Made by a program: the position numbers and the translations under genes
NCBI RefSeq assembly: GCF_004357985.1
Contig: NZ_SMTF01000009.1
Coordinates: forward strand, 1-64,000
Direction: 5' to 3'
Source: Luteimonas aestuarii
GTDB taxonomy: Bacteria; Pseudomonadota; Gammaproteobacteria; Xanthomonadales; Xanthomonadaceae
DNA length: 64,000 nt
Shown here: one piece after another, positions 49,705-60,184 of the stretch
Numbering within the stretch: position 1 is the first letter of the stretch
Layout of the letters: each line of letters begins with the position of its first letter
Notes under the pieces: model-generated
What the model was told of the DNA's origin: nothing
What the model saw: the letters and a program-made list of their open reading frames with translations, nothing else
Databases searched by the model: none

Positions 49705-49792
49705 GTAGGGCGGGCCTTGGCCCGCCGATGGGTTCCGGGGAATGCGAGGGAGGCGACGGATGCGAGTGGATGGCGGGTCGAGACCCGCCCTA
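49705..49792. repeat. REP pair between ABC ATPase and permease genes
   Basis: GTAGGGCGGGCCTTGG... palindrome and an inverted partner (...TCGAGACCCGCCCTA), about 45 bases apart. The inverted copy has an ATAG head, and its TAG is the stop codon of the ABC ATPase gene on the minus strand. Same family as the REPs in the atp operon and at glmU. Confidence 0.75.
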
Positions 49793-50524
49793 TGCGTTCG
49801 TTGTGGTTTCGGCGTCGATGCGCGCGGCACTGGCCGCCCGCGTCAGGCTCGGTTCGACCGACAGGTCGGTGGCCATGCCGTCGACGATGTGCACGTTGCG
49901 CTGCGCGCGCGCGGCCAGTTCCGGATCGTGCGTCACCATCACGATGGTGATGCCCTTGGCGTTGATGTCCTCCAGCAACTCCATCACGCTGCGCGCCATC
50001 TGCGAGTCGAGGTTGCCCGTGGGTTCGTCGGCCAGCAGCAGGCGCGGCGATCCGGCCAGTGCGCGCGCGATCGCGGCACGCTGCTGTTGCCCGCCCGACA
50101 GTTCCGCCGGGTAGTGCTTCATGCGCGAGCCCAGGCCCACCTGCGACAGCGCCTCCTCGATGCGTAGCTTGCGCTCGCTGGACGGCAGGCCGCGGTAGCG
50201 CAGCGGCACGTCGCAGTTGTCGAACAGGTTGAGGTCGGGGATCAGGTTGAAGCTCTGGAAGATGAAGCCGATCTTCTCGTTGCGCAGGCGCGAGCGTGCG
50301 TTGTCGTTGAGGCCCTTGACGTCGACGCCATCGAGGTGGAACTCGCCGCCGGTGAAGGTTTCCAGCAGGCCGGCGATGTTGAGGAAGGTCGTCTTGCCCG
50401 AGCCCGAGGGGCCGGTGACGGCGACGAACTCGCCTTCATTGACGTGCAGGTCCAGCGACCGCAACGCGTGGGTTTCGACGAGTTCGGTGCGGTAGACCTT
50501 GTTGACCTGGCGCATGTCGAGCAT
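49790..50524 (-). CDS. ABC transporter ATP-binding protein, MacB/LolD type
   Basis: 244 residues: Walker A GPSGSGKTTFLN, Q-loop FIFQSFNLIPDLNLFDN, signature LSGGQQQRAAIARA, Walker [13 protein letters not shown], switch His in VTHDPELA. The C-terminal tail (SLTRAASAARIDAETTTNA) is extra relative to LolD. Start ATG (MLDMRQVNKVYRTEL). Energises the two MacB-type permeases downstream. The stop lies in a REP palindrome. Confidence 0.92.
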   Translation of the reverse strand: MLDMRQVNKVYRTELVETHALRSLDLHVNEGEFVAVTGPSGSGKTTFLNIAGLLETFTGGEFHLDGVDVKGLNDNARSRLRNEKIGFIFQSFNLIPDLNLFDNCDVPLRYRGLPSSERKLRIEEALSQVGLGSRMKHYPAELSGGQQQRAAIARALAGSPRLLLADEPTGNLDSQMARSVMELLEDINAKGITIVMVTHDPELAARAQRNVHIVDGMATDLSVEPSLTRAASAARIDAETTTNA

Positions 50525-50660
50525 GGCGGGATTCCTTGGGCTGGAAGGGCGTGTGGATGGTGGGGAAGGAGAAGCATCCCGGCCTGCGGTACCGGCTGGC
50601 GTGGACCCTGGAGAGAGAGAGGCGACGGTTCCGCGCAGTGCACGCCGGGATGCAAGGGAG

Positions 50661-50873
50661 TCAGCGCACGTTGAAGGGCGCGTGCAGCATGGGTGCGTGG
50701 AAGTACCCGGCGGCGCGGCGCGGCTTGCGCACGTCGCGGTTGGCGACGGCGACGCGGCCGAGGTCGCGCTCACGATCGAAAGCCAGCAGTTGCGACAGGC
50801 GCGGCGGCACGGCGTCGGCCAGTTGCTGGGCATTCCAGTGCACGGTGGCGGGGAAGTGGGCGAAGGCGTTCAT
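50661..50873 (-). CDS. Hypothetical 70-residue protein in the exporter operon
   Basis: Begins MNAFAHFPATVHWNAQQLAD and ends FHAPMLHAPFNVR; soluble and His/Pro/Arg-rich. Its ATG is 2 bases after the stop of the membrane fusion protein gene, so it is probably translated from the operon. No homolog recognised. It could be an exported small peptide, a regulator or chance; a 137-base gap follows before the ATPase. Confidence 0.5.
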   Translation of the reverse strand: MNAFAHFPATVHWNAQQLADAVPPRLSQLLAFDRERDLGRVAVANRDVRKPRRAAGYFHAPMLHAPFNVR

Positions 50874-50875
50874 GG

Positions 50876-52174
50876 TCAGTTTCCCGAGATGCGGACGCGG
50901 TCCGCGGTGTTGGCGAATTGGTCGGTGCCGGAAATCACGATGCGCTGGCCGGCGTCCAGCCCGGAGACGATTTCGACGGCGTTGAGGCTGCTGGCGCCGA
51001 CCTGGATCGGGCGGCGCTCCGCGGTGTTGCCGGTGAGCACCCAGGCGAAGCGGCCGCCATCCTGCTCGAGGAACGGGCCACGCTCGACCATCAGCACGTC
51101 TTCGCGCGTGTCCAGCACGATGCGCGCGGACAGGCGCTGGTTCTGGCGCAGGTTGGGCGGCTGCTGGCCGTCGTCGAAGCGCAGGCGCGCGGTGACTTCG
51201 CCATTCACGACTTCCGGCGACACGGCCGAAACCTGCGCGCCGTAGCGGGTGCCGGTGCTGGTGACCTGCGCCGGCACGCCGATGGCGAGGTCGCGGGCGA
51301 AGCTTTCCGGCACGCGGATCTCCACCTCGAACACGCTGAGGTCGATCACGCTCAGGATCGGTGCGTTGATCGCGACGTTGGTGCCCTGCGCGATCTGCAC
51401 CTGGCCGACCTGTCCGTCGAACGGCGCGCGCAGGGTCAGCGCAGCCACCTGGCGCTGCAGTTCGGCGACCACCGCGGCCTGGCGCTCGGCCATCAGTCGC
51501 TTGTTGCGCGCATCGATGCCGGCACCCCGACCCTGCAGCGAGAAATCCTGCCGTGCGGCGGCCAGGCCCAGCTCGGCCTTCTTCATCCCGTCCAGCGCGC
51601 GGTCGTACTCGTTCTTCGACACCGCGCCGCCCTCGTAGGCACGCTGGTAGCGTTCCACGTCGCGCTGCGCCGCGGTGTGGTCGATCTGCGCCTGGTCCAG
51701 CAGCTTCTGCGCATCGGAGCGGGTCAGCTGCGCGTCGAGCATCGCGCGGTTGGCCTCTCCCTGCAGGCTGGCGAGCGTGGATTCCTCCTGCACCAGCCTG
51801 CTCCGCAGCTCGGGGCTGTCGATGACCGCCAGCTCCTGGCCTTGCTCCACCACGTCGCCGGCCACCACCTTCAGCGCCACGGTGCCACCGGCGATCGCGT
51901 AAAGGGTCGGGCTGTTGGCGGTGATCACGCGCCCGTCGGCGGTGATGTCGCGCACCAGGTCGCCGCGCTTGACCTCGGCGATGCGCACGCGCGAGGCATC
52001 GAACGACTGGCTGCCGCCGGTCCATGCCGAGACCAGCCAGGCGCCGAGCAACAGCACCGCCAGTCCCGCAACGCCGCCCAGCAGCCAAAGCTTGCGCTTG
52101 CGGCGACCCAGCGTGGCCGAGGACAGCGCCTGGTCCTGGGCGGAGGTGTCGCGGATGCGGTTGGGGTTGTCCAT
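50876..52174 (-). CDS. Membrane fusion protein of the ABC exporter (MacA/RND-type periplasmic adaptor)
   Basis: 432 residues: cytosolic tail, one membrane helix (LWLLGGVAGLAVLLLGAWLV), lipoyl half-motifs VVAGDVVEQGQELAVIDSPE and LRAPFDGQVGQVQIAQGTNV, a long coiled-coil hairpin between them (about 105-240) and beta-barrel and membrane-proximal domains. Bridges inner-membrane permeases to an outer-membrane channel not encoded here. First gene of the operon, directly downstream of the sigma-54 promoter. Confidence 0.9.
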   Translation of the reverse strand: MDNPNRIRDTSAQDQALSSATLGRRKRKLWLLGGVAGLAVLLLGAWLVSAWTGGSQSFDASRVRIAEVKRGDLVRDITADGRVITANSPTLYAIAGGTVALKVVAGDVVEQGQELAVIDSPELRSRLVQEESTLASLQGEANRAMLDAQLTRSDAQKLLDQAQIDHTAAQRDVERYQRAYEGGAVSKNEYDRALDGMKKAELGLAAARQDFSLQGRGAGIDARNKRLMAERQAAVVAELQRQVAALTLRAPFDGQVGQVQIAQGTNVAINAPILSVIDLSVFEVEIRVPESFARDLAIGVPAQVTSTGTRYGAQVSAVSPEVVNGEVTARLRFDDGQQPPNLRQNQRLSARIVLDTREDVLMVERGPFLEQDGGRFAWVLTGNTAERRPIQVGASSLNAVEIVSGLDAGQRIVISGTDQFANTADRVRISGN

Positions 52175-52225
52175 GGGCTCGTCTGGGATGTGCGCGGATT
52201 GCGATGGGTTGCACTGGTGTCGAAC

Positions 52226-52240
52226 GCAATTCGCGTGCCA
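52226..52240 (-). promoter_or_regulatory. Perfect sigma-54 (-24/-12) promoter of the exporter operon
   Basis: On the minus strand it reads TGGCACG-CGAA-TTGC, an exact match to the -24/-12 consensus with 10 bases between GG and GC. Expected start near 52214, about 40 bases before the membrane fusion protein gene. An NtrC-type activator is encoded in the same operon. Confidence 0.88.
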
Positions 52241-52284
52241 ACGCACAAGACGTTGATTCAAAAGAAGATTTGCGGCGCGGACAG

Positions 52285-52319
52285 TGTCCGTCCGGACAGT
52301 CCGGGTGTCCGGACGGACA
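52285..52319. promoter_or_regulatory. Two dyad activator sites upstream of the sigma-54 promoter
   Basis: TGTCCGTCCGGACA and TGTCCGGACGGACA: each has 6-bp inverted arms TGTCCG/CGGACA around a 2-base centre, and one is the exact reverse complement of the other. They start 21 bases apart (two helical turns), centred near -78 and -99 from the predicted start: the classical arrangement of NtrC-family enhancers. They also lie about 50-80 bases upstream of glmS, which reads the other way. Confidence 0.8.
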
Positions 52320-52366
52320 CCCGATTCCCGTAAACTTGGGCGCCAGACAAGGGAGTTGCCGGACGC

Positions 52367-54196
<1,830 letters not shown>

Positions 54197-54259
54197 TCCG
54201 GGGTATCGGCGCTCCGCCTCCCGGCGAAGGCGCGCCATCGCGGTCATGCCGACGCGGCA

Positions 54260-55177
54260 TCAGCCGCCGCAGATCGCCGCCATCAGCCGCGCACGTACGG
54301 CGGCATCGCGGAAGCGCGCGCGCCACCAGTCCAGGGCCGCGCCGGATTCATCCGAACGCCAGGCCACGTGGAAGGTTTCCGGCGCGCGTGGTTCTTCCAC
54401 CTGTTTCCCGACCAGGCGGCCCGTGGCGATGGCGGGCCGCGCCAGCACGTCCGGCAGGAAGCCGAACCCCGCGCCCGCCAGCTGGAACTGCAGCTTGCTG
54501 TGCATGTCCGGCACGGTCAGCGTGTCCTGGCCGAACAGCAGGCCGACGGTACGCGGCGGCAGGCGCCTCGCCGAATCCGCCACCGCCACCGCGCGGTGCG
54601 GCTGCAGGTCGGCCTTGCCCAGCGGGCGGTCGATGGACGCCAGCGGGTGCGCCGGTGCGACCGCGAACACGAAATCGATCGTTCCGATCACCTCGGACAC
54701 GTATCCGCCACCGCCCGGGCCTTCGCCGGCGGCGAGCACGATGTCGATGCGTTCGTCCAGCAGTGCCTCCCACGCGCCGGACAGCGCCTCGTGCACGATG
54801 CGCAGGCGGGTGCCTTGTGCCAGTGCATGGAAAGCGGCGATGTCCTCGTGCAGTGCGATCGGCGGGAACGAGGAATCCAGGCCGATGCCGAACTCGGTTT
54901 CCCATCCCGAGGCCACGCGGCGCACGCGCTGCTCGAGGTCGCCGGCGGCCTTGAGCAGGTGGCGGCCTTCGCGCAGCAGTTCGTGGCCGGCCGCGGTCAA
55001 CGCCACCCGCGGCCCCATCCGTTCGAACAACTGCACGCCCAGTGCGTCCTCCAGCGTCGACACGGTGTAGGAGATCGTGGACGGCACCCGGAACAGTTCC
55101 TTCGCCGCCCCCGAGAACGAACCGCGGCGATCGATGGCATCCAGTACCTGAAGCGCGTCGAGGCTGATCCTGAGCAT
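54260..55177 (-). CDS. LysR family transcriptional regulator
   Basis: 305 residues: N-terminal winged helix-turn-helix (ISLDALQVLDAIDRRGSFSG, AAKELFRVPSTISYTVSTLE) and effector-binding domain (FGIGLDSSFPPIALHEDIAA...). Divergent from pirin and DoxX genes with an intergenic region of about 190 bases; the LysR-pirin-DoxX grouping is widespread in proteobacteria and suggests that it controls those genes. An upstream in-frame ATG would add 12 residues. Confidence 0.9.
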   Translation of the reverse strand: MLRISLDALQVLDAIDRRGSFSGAAKELFRVPSTISYTVSTLEDALGVQLFERMGPRVALTAAGHELLREGRHLLKAAGDLEQRVRRVASGWETEFGIGLDSSFPPIALHEDIAAFHALAQGTRLRIVHEALSGAWEALLDERIDIVLAAGEGPGGGGYVSEVIGTIDFVFAVAPAHPLASIDRPLGKADLQPHRAVAVADSARRLPPRTVGLLFGQDTLTVPDMHSKLQFQLAGAGFGFLPDVLARPAIATGRLVGKQVEEPRAPETFHVAWRSDESGAALDWWRARFRDAAVRARLMAAICGG

Positions 55178-55364
55178 CCCGGTGTCCCGCTCGCGGGGCA
55201 ATGGTCCCGCCATGTTCGAAATTATCGATGATAAATCTGCAAAAAGCTCGCTTTCCAAGCGCGGGATGCTGGCGCAGACTGCACTCCAGCCGACAGAACA
55301 AGGTGATTCGCGTAGCTTCAAGGCCGCCCGGCCACTGTCGACAGAATCGAAACAGGAGCTTGCC

Positions 55365-56066
55365 ATGCATCAGATCCGCAAAGCCGACGACCGGGGCCCC
55401 GCCGAGCACGGCTGGCTGTCGTCCCGCCACAGCTTCTCCTTCGGCCACTACCACGACCCCGCGCACATGGGCTTCGGCCCGCTGCGGGTGATCAACGAAG
55501 ACAAGGTGCAGCCGGGCATGGGGTTCGGCACGCACGGGCACCGGGACATGGAGATCATTTCCTACGTGCTCGACGGCGCGCTGGAGCACAAGGACAGCCT
55601 GGGCACCGGTTCGGTGATCCGCTATGGCGACGTGCAGCGCATGAGCGCAGGCACCGGCGTGCAGCACAGCGAGTTCAACCATTCCCGCACCGACAAGGTG
55701 CACTTCCTGCAGATCTGGATCATCCCCGATCGCACCGGCATCGAGCCCAGCTACGAGGAGAAGCATTTCGATGCCGCCTCCAAGCGCGGAAAGCTGCGGC
55801 TGATCGCCTCCAGCGATGCCCGCGACGGTTCCGTGCGCGTGCACCAGGACGTCTCGCTGTTCGCCTCGATCCTCGATGGCGACAACCGGCTGGAGCATCC
55901 GCTGGCCGCAGGGCGGCTGGGCTACGTGCATGTCGCCCGCGGCAGCGTGACCGTCAATGGCATCGCGCTGGACGCCGGCGACGCGCTGAAGCTCGCCGAC
56001 GAGGACGCCGTGGTGCTCGAACGCGGTACGGACGCTGAAATCCTGCTGTTCGATCTTCCCCGCTGA
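55365..56066 (+). CDS. Pirin family protein (YhaK/YhhW-like)
   Basis: 233-residue bicupin. Metal ligands in FGTHGHRDMEIISY and SAGTGVQHSEFNHS (2 His plus His/Glu), the pirin signature. Some bacterial pirins are quercetinases or redox sensors; the substrate here is unknown. SD CAGGAG precedes ATG. Likely operon with doxX 75 bases downstream, divergent from the LysR regulator. Confidence 0.9.
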   Translation: MHQIRKADDRGPAEHGWLSSRHSFSFGHYHDPAHMGFGPLRVINEDKVQPGMGFGTHGHRDMEIISYVLDGALEHKDSLGTGSVIRYGDVQRMSAGTGVQHSEFNHSRTDKVHFLQIWIIPDRTGIEPSYEEKHFDAASKRGKLRLIASSDARDGSVRVHQDVSLFASILDGDNRLEHPLAAGRLGYVHVARGSVTVNGIALDAGDALKLADEDAVVLERGTDAEILLFDLPR

Positions 56067-56141
56067 TTCCACCGGGCGCTGTGCATTGGCCGACGTGCCC
56101 AACCCTCCCCAACACGCAACCCCCTTGCAAATGGACATCCC

Positions 56142-56579
56142 ATGAACACCTTCAACCAATCGCTCTCGTTCGCGGCCCGCCGGCTCGCACCGGCCATGGT
56201 CGGCCTGCTGTTCCTCGTGGCCGGCTACAACAAGATCGGCGGCTTCGACCATGTCGCAGGCTGGATGGCGGCCTCCGGCCTGCCTGCCGCCTCGCTGCTG
56301 CTGGTGCTGACCATCGCACTGGAAATCGGCGCGGGCCTGATGCTGATCGTCGGCTTCAGGACCCGCTGGGCAGCGTTGGCGCTGGCCGCCTTCCTGGTGC
56401 CGACCACGGTCATCTTCCACGGCTTCTGGAGTGCCGAGGCTACGCAGGTGCAGGAGCAGCTGACGGCGTTCCTGAAGAACCTCGCCATCCTCGGCGCGAC
56501 GCTGATGATCGCCGCGCAGCCGCAGGCCGCGACGGCGAATGCACCGACCGGTGTGCGTCCGGCGGCGGGCATTGCCTGA
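56142..56579 (+). CDS. DoxX family membrane protein
   Basis: 145 residues, four helices: LAPAMVGLLFLVAGYNKIGG, PAASLLLVLTIALEIGAGLM, TRWAALALAAFLVPTTVIFH and AFLKNLAILGATLMIAAQP. The NKIGGF and EIGAG motifs fit DoxX/YphA. Proposed to act in redox or sulfur stress; often next to pirin. A terminator lies about 40 bases later. Confidence 0.88.
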   Translation: MNTFNQSLSFAARRLAPAMVGLLFLVAGYNKIGGFDHVAGWMAASGLPAASLLLVLTIALEIGAGLMLIVGFRTRWAALALAAFLVPTTVIFHGFWSAEATQVQEQLTAFLKNLAILGATLMIAAQPQAATANAPTGVRPAAGIA

Positions 56580-56620
56580 AGCTGGCTTCGGATGCCGCGT
56601 GCTTGCACGTAGCCAAAAGG

Positions 56621-56648
56621 CGAAGGCCGGCGTGATTGCCGGCCTTCG
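56621..56648 (+). terminator. Terminator hairpin after doxX
   Basis: Eleven-bp stem CGAAGGCCGGC/GCCGGCCTTCG with a GTGATT loop. Preceded by AAAA, so the U-tract is on the minus strand; it may serve the convergent lipoprotein transcript as well. Confidence 0.7.
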
Positions 56649-56740
56649 TGCATCTGTCATCGAACGCAAGTTTGGTTGGGCAGGCCGGACGACCGGCTAT
56701 CCAACCGCATTGCAAGCGACGTGCAGCCGGTTTGCGCGGG

Positions 56741-57091
56741 TCAGTTCGCGGGCGGCGGCGTGGTCGGTGCCGGATCGTCGGTCATCGGTGGCTCCGGCGG
56801 CGGCAGCGGCTGGGTTTCGTCGATCACCGGCGGCGTGGCCATTTCGGCCTGGCGGCGCAGGCATTCGTCCAGCTCGGTGCCCATCAGTCCGGCACAGGGA
56901 TCCATTTCCTGCATCGGTGCCGGCGGCGCCATGGTGTCGACCGGATCGGCGGGCGGCATCGTCGTCGCATCGTCGGTCGGCGCCATCAGCGTGTCGTCGG
57001 TGCGCTGCTGGCACGCGGTCGTGGCGAACACCAACGCGAGTGCGGCAATCAGGGGTTTGAACGGGATCAATCGAGTTTTGATGGTTTTCAT
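56741..57091 (-). CDS. Putative lipoprotein, Pro/Asp/Met-rich
   Basis: 116 residues: signal peptide with lipobox FATTAC (Cys lipidation expected), then a low-complexity tail (PPADPVDTMAPPAPMQEMDP, TQPLPPPEPPMTDD) with a Cys pair DPCAGLMGTELDECLRRQ that likely forms a disulfide. No family recognised. Probably outer-membrane anchored. Convergent with doxX; start ATG at MKTIKTRLIPFKP. Confidence 0.72.
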   Translation of the reverse strand: MKTIKTRLIPFKPLIAALALVFATTACQQRTDDTLMAPTDDATTMPPADPVDTMAPPAPMQEMDPCAGLMGTELDECLRRQAEMATPPVIDETQPLPPPEPPMTDDPAPTTPPPAN

Positions 57092-57498
57092 GCGGTCGAC
57101 TCCTTCAGGTCCTTCAGGCGAGGCTGGTCGCCCCGGGACAAGGTCGCAAAGCGCACGCTGCGCAAGCGTGAAAGAAGTAGGCGCGGTACTTCACGCCTCG
57201 ACAACGGAATGCACGCAAGCCGGCGCCCATGAATGCGCCAGGCGCGGTGCAGCGGCTGGTTCCGGGCGCGTCGGATGACGGGTGCGCATTCATCCGCGCA
57301 ACGCCCTCGGCATGTCGACGCCGCGATCACGCCAGCTACGCGCCGCGTTCACCGGGTGCTGCGTAACGTCGCCTTACGGACCAGGGATGCATCGCGGTAT
57401 CGCACCGGTCGCATCCCTGCACCAGGCGACCAACGATCCATCCATTCCCAACGCGCTGGACTCAAGCCAGACACAACGAGACAGACAGGAGCTACGCC
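57092..57498. other. Non-coding stretch between lipoprotein and BON genes
   Basis: About 400 bases between divergent genes. No credible coding frame, terminator or riboswitch is seen; it presumably holds both promoters. An SD (CAGGAG) for the BON gene is at its right end. Confidence 0.5.
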
Positions 57499-57900
57499 AT
57501 GAACCTCCGCAACCGCCGCAACCGCCGCAACCGCAAGGCCATCAACCGCGTCCTCATCACGTCGCTGCTGGCCGCAGCCGTTGGCCTCGCCCATGCCAAT
57601 GCCCAGGCGCAGGATGCCAGCGAGCACCACGATGCCACGCACGGTGAGTCCGAGCAGCCGGCCGGCGATACCTGGATCACCACCAAGGTGAAAGCCTCGT
57701 TGCTGGCCAACCAGGATGTGTCGGGGCTCGACATTTCGGTCGAGACCGTCAATGGCGTCGTCACCCTCACCGGTGAAGTGGATACGCAGGCAGAAGCGGA
57801 TCGCGCCGTTGCCGTCGCTGGCGAGATCGAAGGCGTCACCCGCGTCGACGCAAGCGGCATCACGGTTCGAGGTGGAGAGACTGCACGCAACGAGCGATGA
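57499..57900 (+). CDS. BON-domain periplasmic protein
   Basis: 133 residues: a very basic start (NLRNRRNRRNRKAINR) before the signal helix (VLITSLLAAAVGLAHANAQA), then one BON domain (DTWITTKVKASLLANQDVSG, VNGVVTLTGEVDTQAEADRA). BON domains bind phospholipid; OsmY-type proteins help outer-membrane or osmotic homeostasis. The 5' coding region carries a 9-base unit AACCGCCGC repeated three times in frame, producing NRR repeats; gain or loss would not shift the frame. Confidence 0.85.
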   Translation: MNLRNRRNRRNRKAINRVLITSLLAAAVGLAHANAQAQDASEHHDATHGESEQPAGDTWITTKVKASLLANQDVSGLDISVETVNGVVTLTGEVDTQAEADRAVAVAGEIEGVTRVDASGITVRGGETARNER

Positions 57901-58089
57901 GCTGCGGATCGCGAAGGCATGGACGCCGGCCCACCGGCGTCAGGACAAGGATCCAGTGACCTGCCGCCATGGAGGGTGGCACTGCCCCCTGGTCCTGACG
58001 TCACTGCCTCGTGCGAAACGCGCAAGCCGCACCAAGTTGTGCCGGTAGTCCGGACGACTCTTCTTCCAAGCCGCAAGGAGGCTACTCAA

Positions 58090-58596
58090 ATGACACACAA
58101 GCGTGTTTACAGCGCATCCACCGGCGAGCAGGTCGTGCGCGCCGTGGACCTGGCGCGTGCAAGCGGTCTGGATGAGGACGAAATCTCGTTGATCGCGCGT
58201 TCCGACATCGAGCTGGAAGCGATCCCCGATGCGTTCAAGTCAGCCGAAACCGACATGGTGCCGGCAGCCACGCGCGGCGCAGGCTACGGTGCCGTTGCCG
58301 GGACCTTGGCCGGCCTGGCCGCGTCCACGTTCCCACCGCTTGGGTTGACGCTGGCCGGGGCGATGCTGGGCGGTGGTGCCGCGGGTGCCCTGGTGGGCTC
58401 CTGGGCGTCCGCACTCGTCGGCGCATCATTGCCGGACCCGGTCCGCCGGCAGTTCGAGGCGGAGATCGAGGCTGGGCGCATCCTGGTGGTCATCGATGCC
58501 GATGACGAGCACCAGGTGCTGCTTGCCCCGCAGTTCGCCGACGCCGGGCTGGCGCGGCTGGAATACGAGGACAGCGTGGCCGCTGCAGCAGACTAA
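58090..58596 (+). CDS. Hypothetical protein with glycine-rich membrane segment (DUF1269-like)
   Basis: 168 residues: a soluble N-terminus (TGEQVVRAVDLARASGLDED), two Gly/Ala-rich hydrophobic segments (GYGAVAGTLAGLAASTFPP; LAGAMLGGGAAGALVGSWAS) like glycine-zipper helices, and a C-terminal EIEAGRILVVIDADDEHQVL. Resembles DUF1269/stress-response membrane proteins. SD AAGGAGG 8 bases before ATG; the upstream extension of the frame is not needed. 188 bases after the BON gene; possibly a stress pair. Confidence 0.7.
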   Translation: MTHKRVYSASTGEQVVRAVDLARASGLDEDEISLIARSDIELEAIPDAFKSAETDMVPAATRGAGYGAVAGTLAGLAASTFPPLGLTLAGAMLGGGAAGALVGSWASALVGASLPDPVRRQFEAEIEAGRILVVIDADDEHQVLLAPQFADAGLARLEYEDSVAAAAD

Positions 58597-58688
58597 GGCC
58601 ATCCGGGCCAAGGCCATTCTCCGGAGGCGCTGTGGCTGCGCGTCCTCCATCTTGTGGCGAAGCACGGAGCAGCGGGATCATGCGAGGC

Positions 58689-59813
58689 ATGAATCCGCGC
58701 AAGATCCTTCACATCGACATGGATGCGTTCTACGCGTCGGTCGAGCAGCGCGATGATGCGTCGCTGCGCGGCCGCCCCGTCGTCGTGGCATGGCGCGGCG
58801 CCCGTTCGGTGGTCTGCGCCGCGTCATACGAGGCGCGCAGGTTCGGGGTGCGTTCGGCCATGCCGGCGTTGCGAGCGGAGCGTCTTTGCCCGGACGCGAT
58901 CTTCGTGCCGCCGGACTTCCCGCGCTACAAAGCCGCCTCGCGCCAGATCCGCGACATCTTCCTCTCGCATACCGACCTGGTGGAGCCGGTGTCGCTGGAC
59001 GAGGCGTACCTCGACGTCACCGTGCCGAAGATCGCCTCGCCCAGCGCCACCGCGACGGCTGAGGCGATCCGGACGCGCATCCGCGAGGAAACGCAGCTCA
59101 CCGCGTCGGCAGGGGTGGCGCCGAACAAGTTCATCGCCAAGATCGCCTCGGACTGGAACAAGCCCGACGGCGTCTTCGTGGTCAAGCCGACGCAGGTGCA
59201 GGCTTTCCTGACGCCGCTTCCGGTGGCCAGGATCCCGGGCGTTGGCAAGGTGATGCAGGCGAAGCTGGCGGACATGGGCATCGCCACCGTCGGCGACCTG
59301 CGCGCCTTCTCGTTGCAGGACCTGCAGCAGCGCTTTGGCAGCTTCGGCGTGTCACTGCACCGGCGCGCGCGCGGCATCGACGAGCGCCCGGTGGAGCCGG
59401 ACCAACCCGTCCAGTCGATCTCGGCCGAAGATACCTTCGCCACCGACCTGCCGCTCGGGGAACTGGAGCCGCACATCCGTCGCATCGCGGAGAAGGCATG
59501 GACCGCCACGCGCAGGACCGATCGCGTGGGCCGCACCATCGTGCTGAAGCTCAAGACCGCGCAGTTCCGCATCCTGACCCGCAGCTTCACGCCCGAGTCG
59601 CCGCCGGTGTCTCTGGAGGCGTTCACCGCGATCGCGCTGTCGCTGCTGGCGCGGGTGGAGTTGCCCGAATCCACGCGCTATCGGCTGGTGGGCGTTGGCC
59701 TGTCGGGCTTTCGCGAACGCGACGAGGTAGCGATGCAGGCGGCGCTGTTCGATGGCGATCGAGCGGGAGGTACGCATGCGCTGGTTCACGAGGAATCCTC
59801 TGGAAAGCCCTAG
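58689..59813 (+). CDS. dinB: DNA polymerase IV (Y-family translesion polymerase)
   Basis: About 374 residues: catalytic HIDMDAFYASVEQRDD and PVSLDEAYLDVT (Asp/Glu metal ligands), steric-gate Phe/Tyr region, helix-hairpin-helix RIPGVGKVMQAKL and little-finger domain. Near the C-terminus QAALF fits the beta-clamp binding motif. Start at MNPRKILHIDMD; an ATG 9 bases upstream is equally possible. No LexA box is recognised upstream, so SOS control is unproven. Confidence 0.93.
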   Translation: MNPRKILHIDMDAFYASVEQRDDASLRGRPVVVAWRGARSVVCAASYEARRFGVRSAMPALRAERLCPDAIFVPPDFPRYKAASRQIRDIFLSHTDLVEPVSLDEAYLDVTVPKIASPSATATAEAIRTRIREETQLTASAGVAPNKFIAKIASDWNKPDGVFVVKPTQVQAFLTPLPVARIPGVGKVMQAKLADMGIATVGDLRAFSLQDLQQRFGSFGVSLHRRARGIDERPVEPDQPVQSISAEDTFATDLPLGELEPHIRRIAEKAWTATRRTDRVGRTIVLKLKTAQFRILTRSFTPESPPVSLEAFTAIALSLLARVELPESTRYRLVGVGLSGFRERDEVAMQAALFDGDRAGGTHALVHEESSGKP

Positions 59814-59858
59814 CATGTAAAGGGAATCCCGATCGGCGTGATCGATGCTTCGCCGCCC

Positions 59859-60024
59859 CTTGTCCGCCCTGCGGGCCTTCTCCCGGAGGGATGGAACAAG
59901 AAGCCCCTCTCCCTTCGGGGCGAAAGCGCACGGTTTGCGCGCCATTGGCGCGCGTGCGCAGGAGCGCCCGTGCCACTGGCGCGGGCCGGGGCGCGGAGCG
60001 GGGGGTTGGGGGTGAGGGGCGGCG
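59859..60024. repeat. Repeat-rich intergenic region between dinB and gph
   Basis: Includes CTTCTCCCGGAGGG and CCCCTCTCCCTTCGGGGC hairpins and a GGGGGTTGGGGGTGAGGGGC tail, related to the CCCTCCCC elements after atpD and between the permease genes, plus a TTGCGCGCC/GGCGCGC run. No gene is supportable in this 370-base gap. Confidence 0.55.
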
Positions 60025-60184
60025 AAGCGACCAAAGCGCCGATCGCCACGGCCCTGTCGCGAGATGCGCCAACCGAAACATCCCCCTTCGCAACTTCTGC
60101 TTTCCACGTGGAAGCGTCGCCGTGCGCGCAGGGCCGCATCGACGCCACTGGCTACACTGTGCTCCCCCACGGATCGCCAACCCG

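Noticed and set aside
50693..52333. Long plus-strand frame opposite the membrane fusion protein gene
   Set aside because: Low-complexity Arg/His-rich translation with no start signal; an antisense artefact.
57499..57540. Phase-variable microsatellite in the BON gene
   Set aside because: The repeat unit is 9 bases, so copy-number change keeps the frame; with only three units it is unlikely to be a switch.
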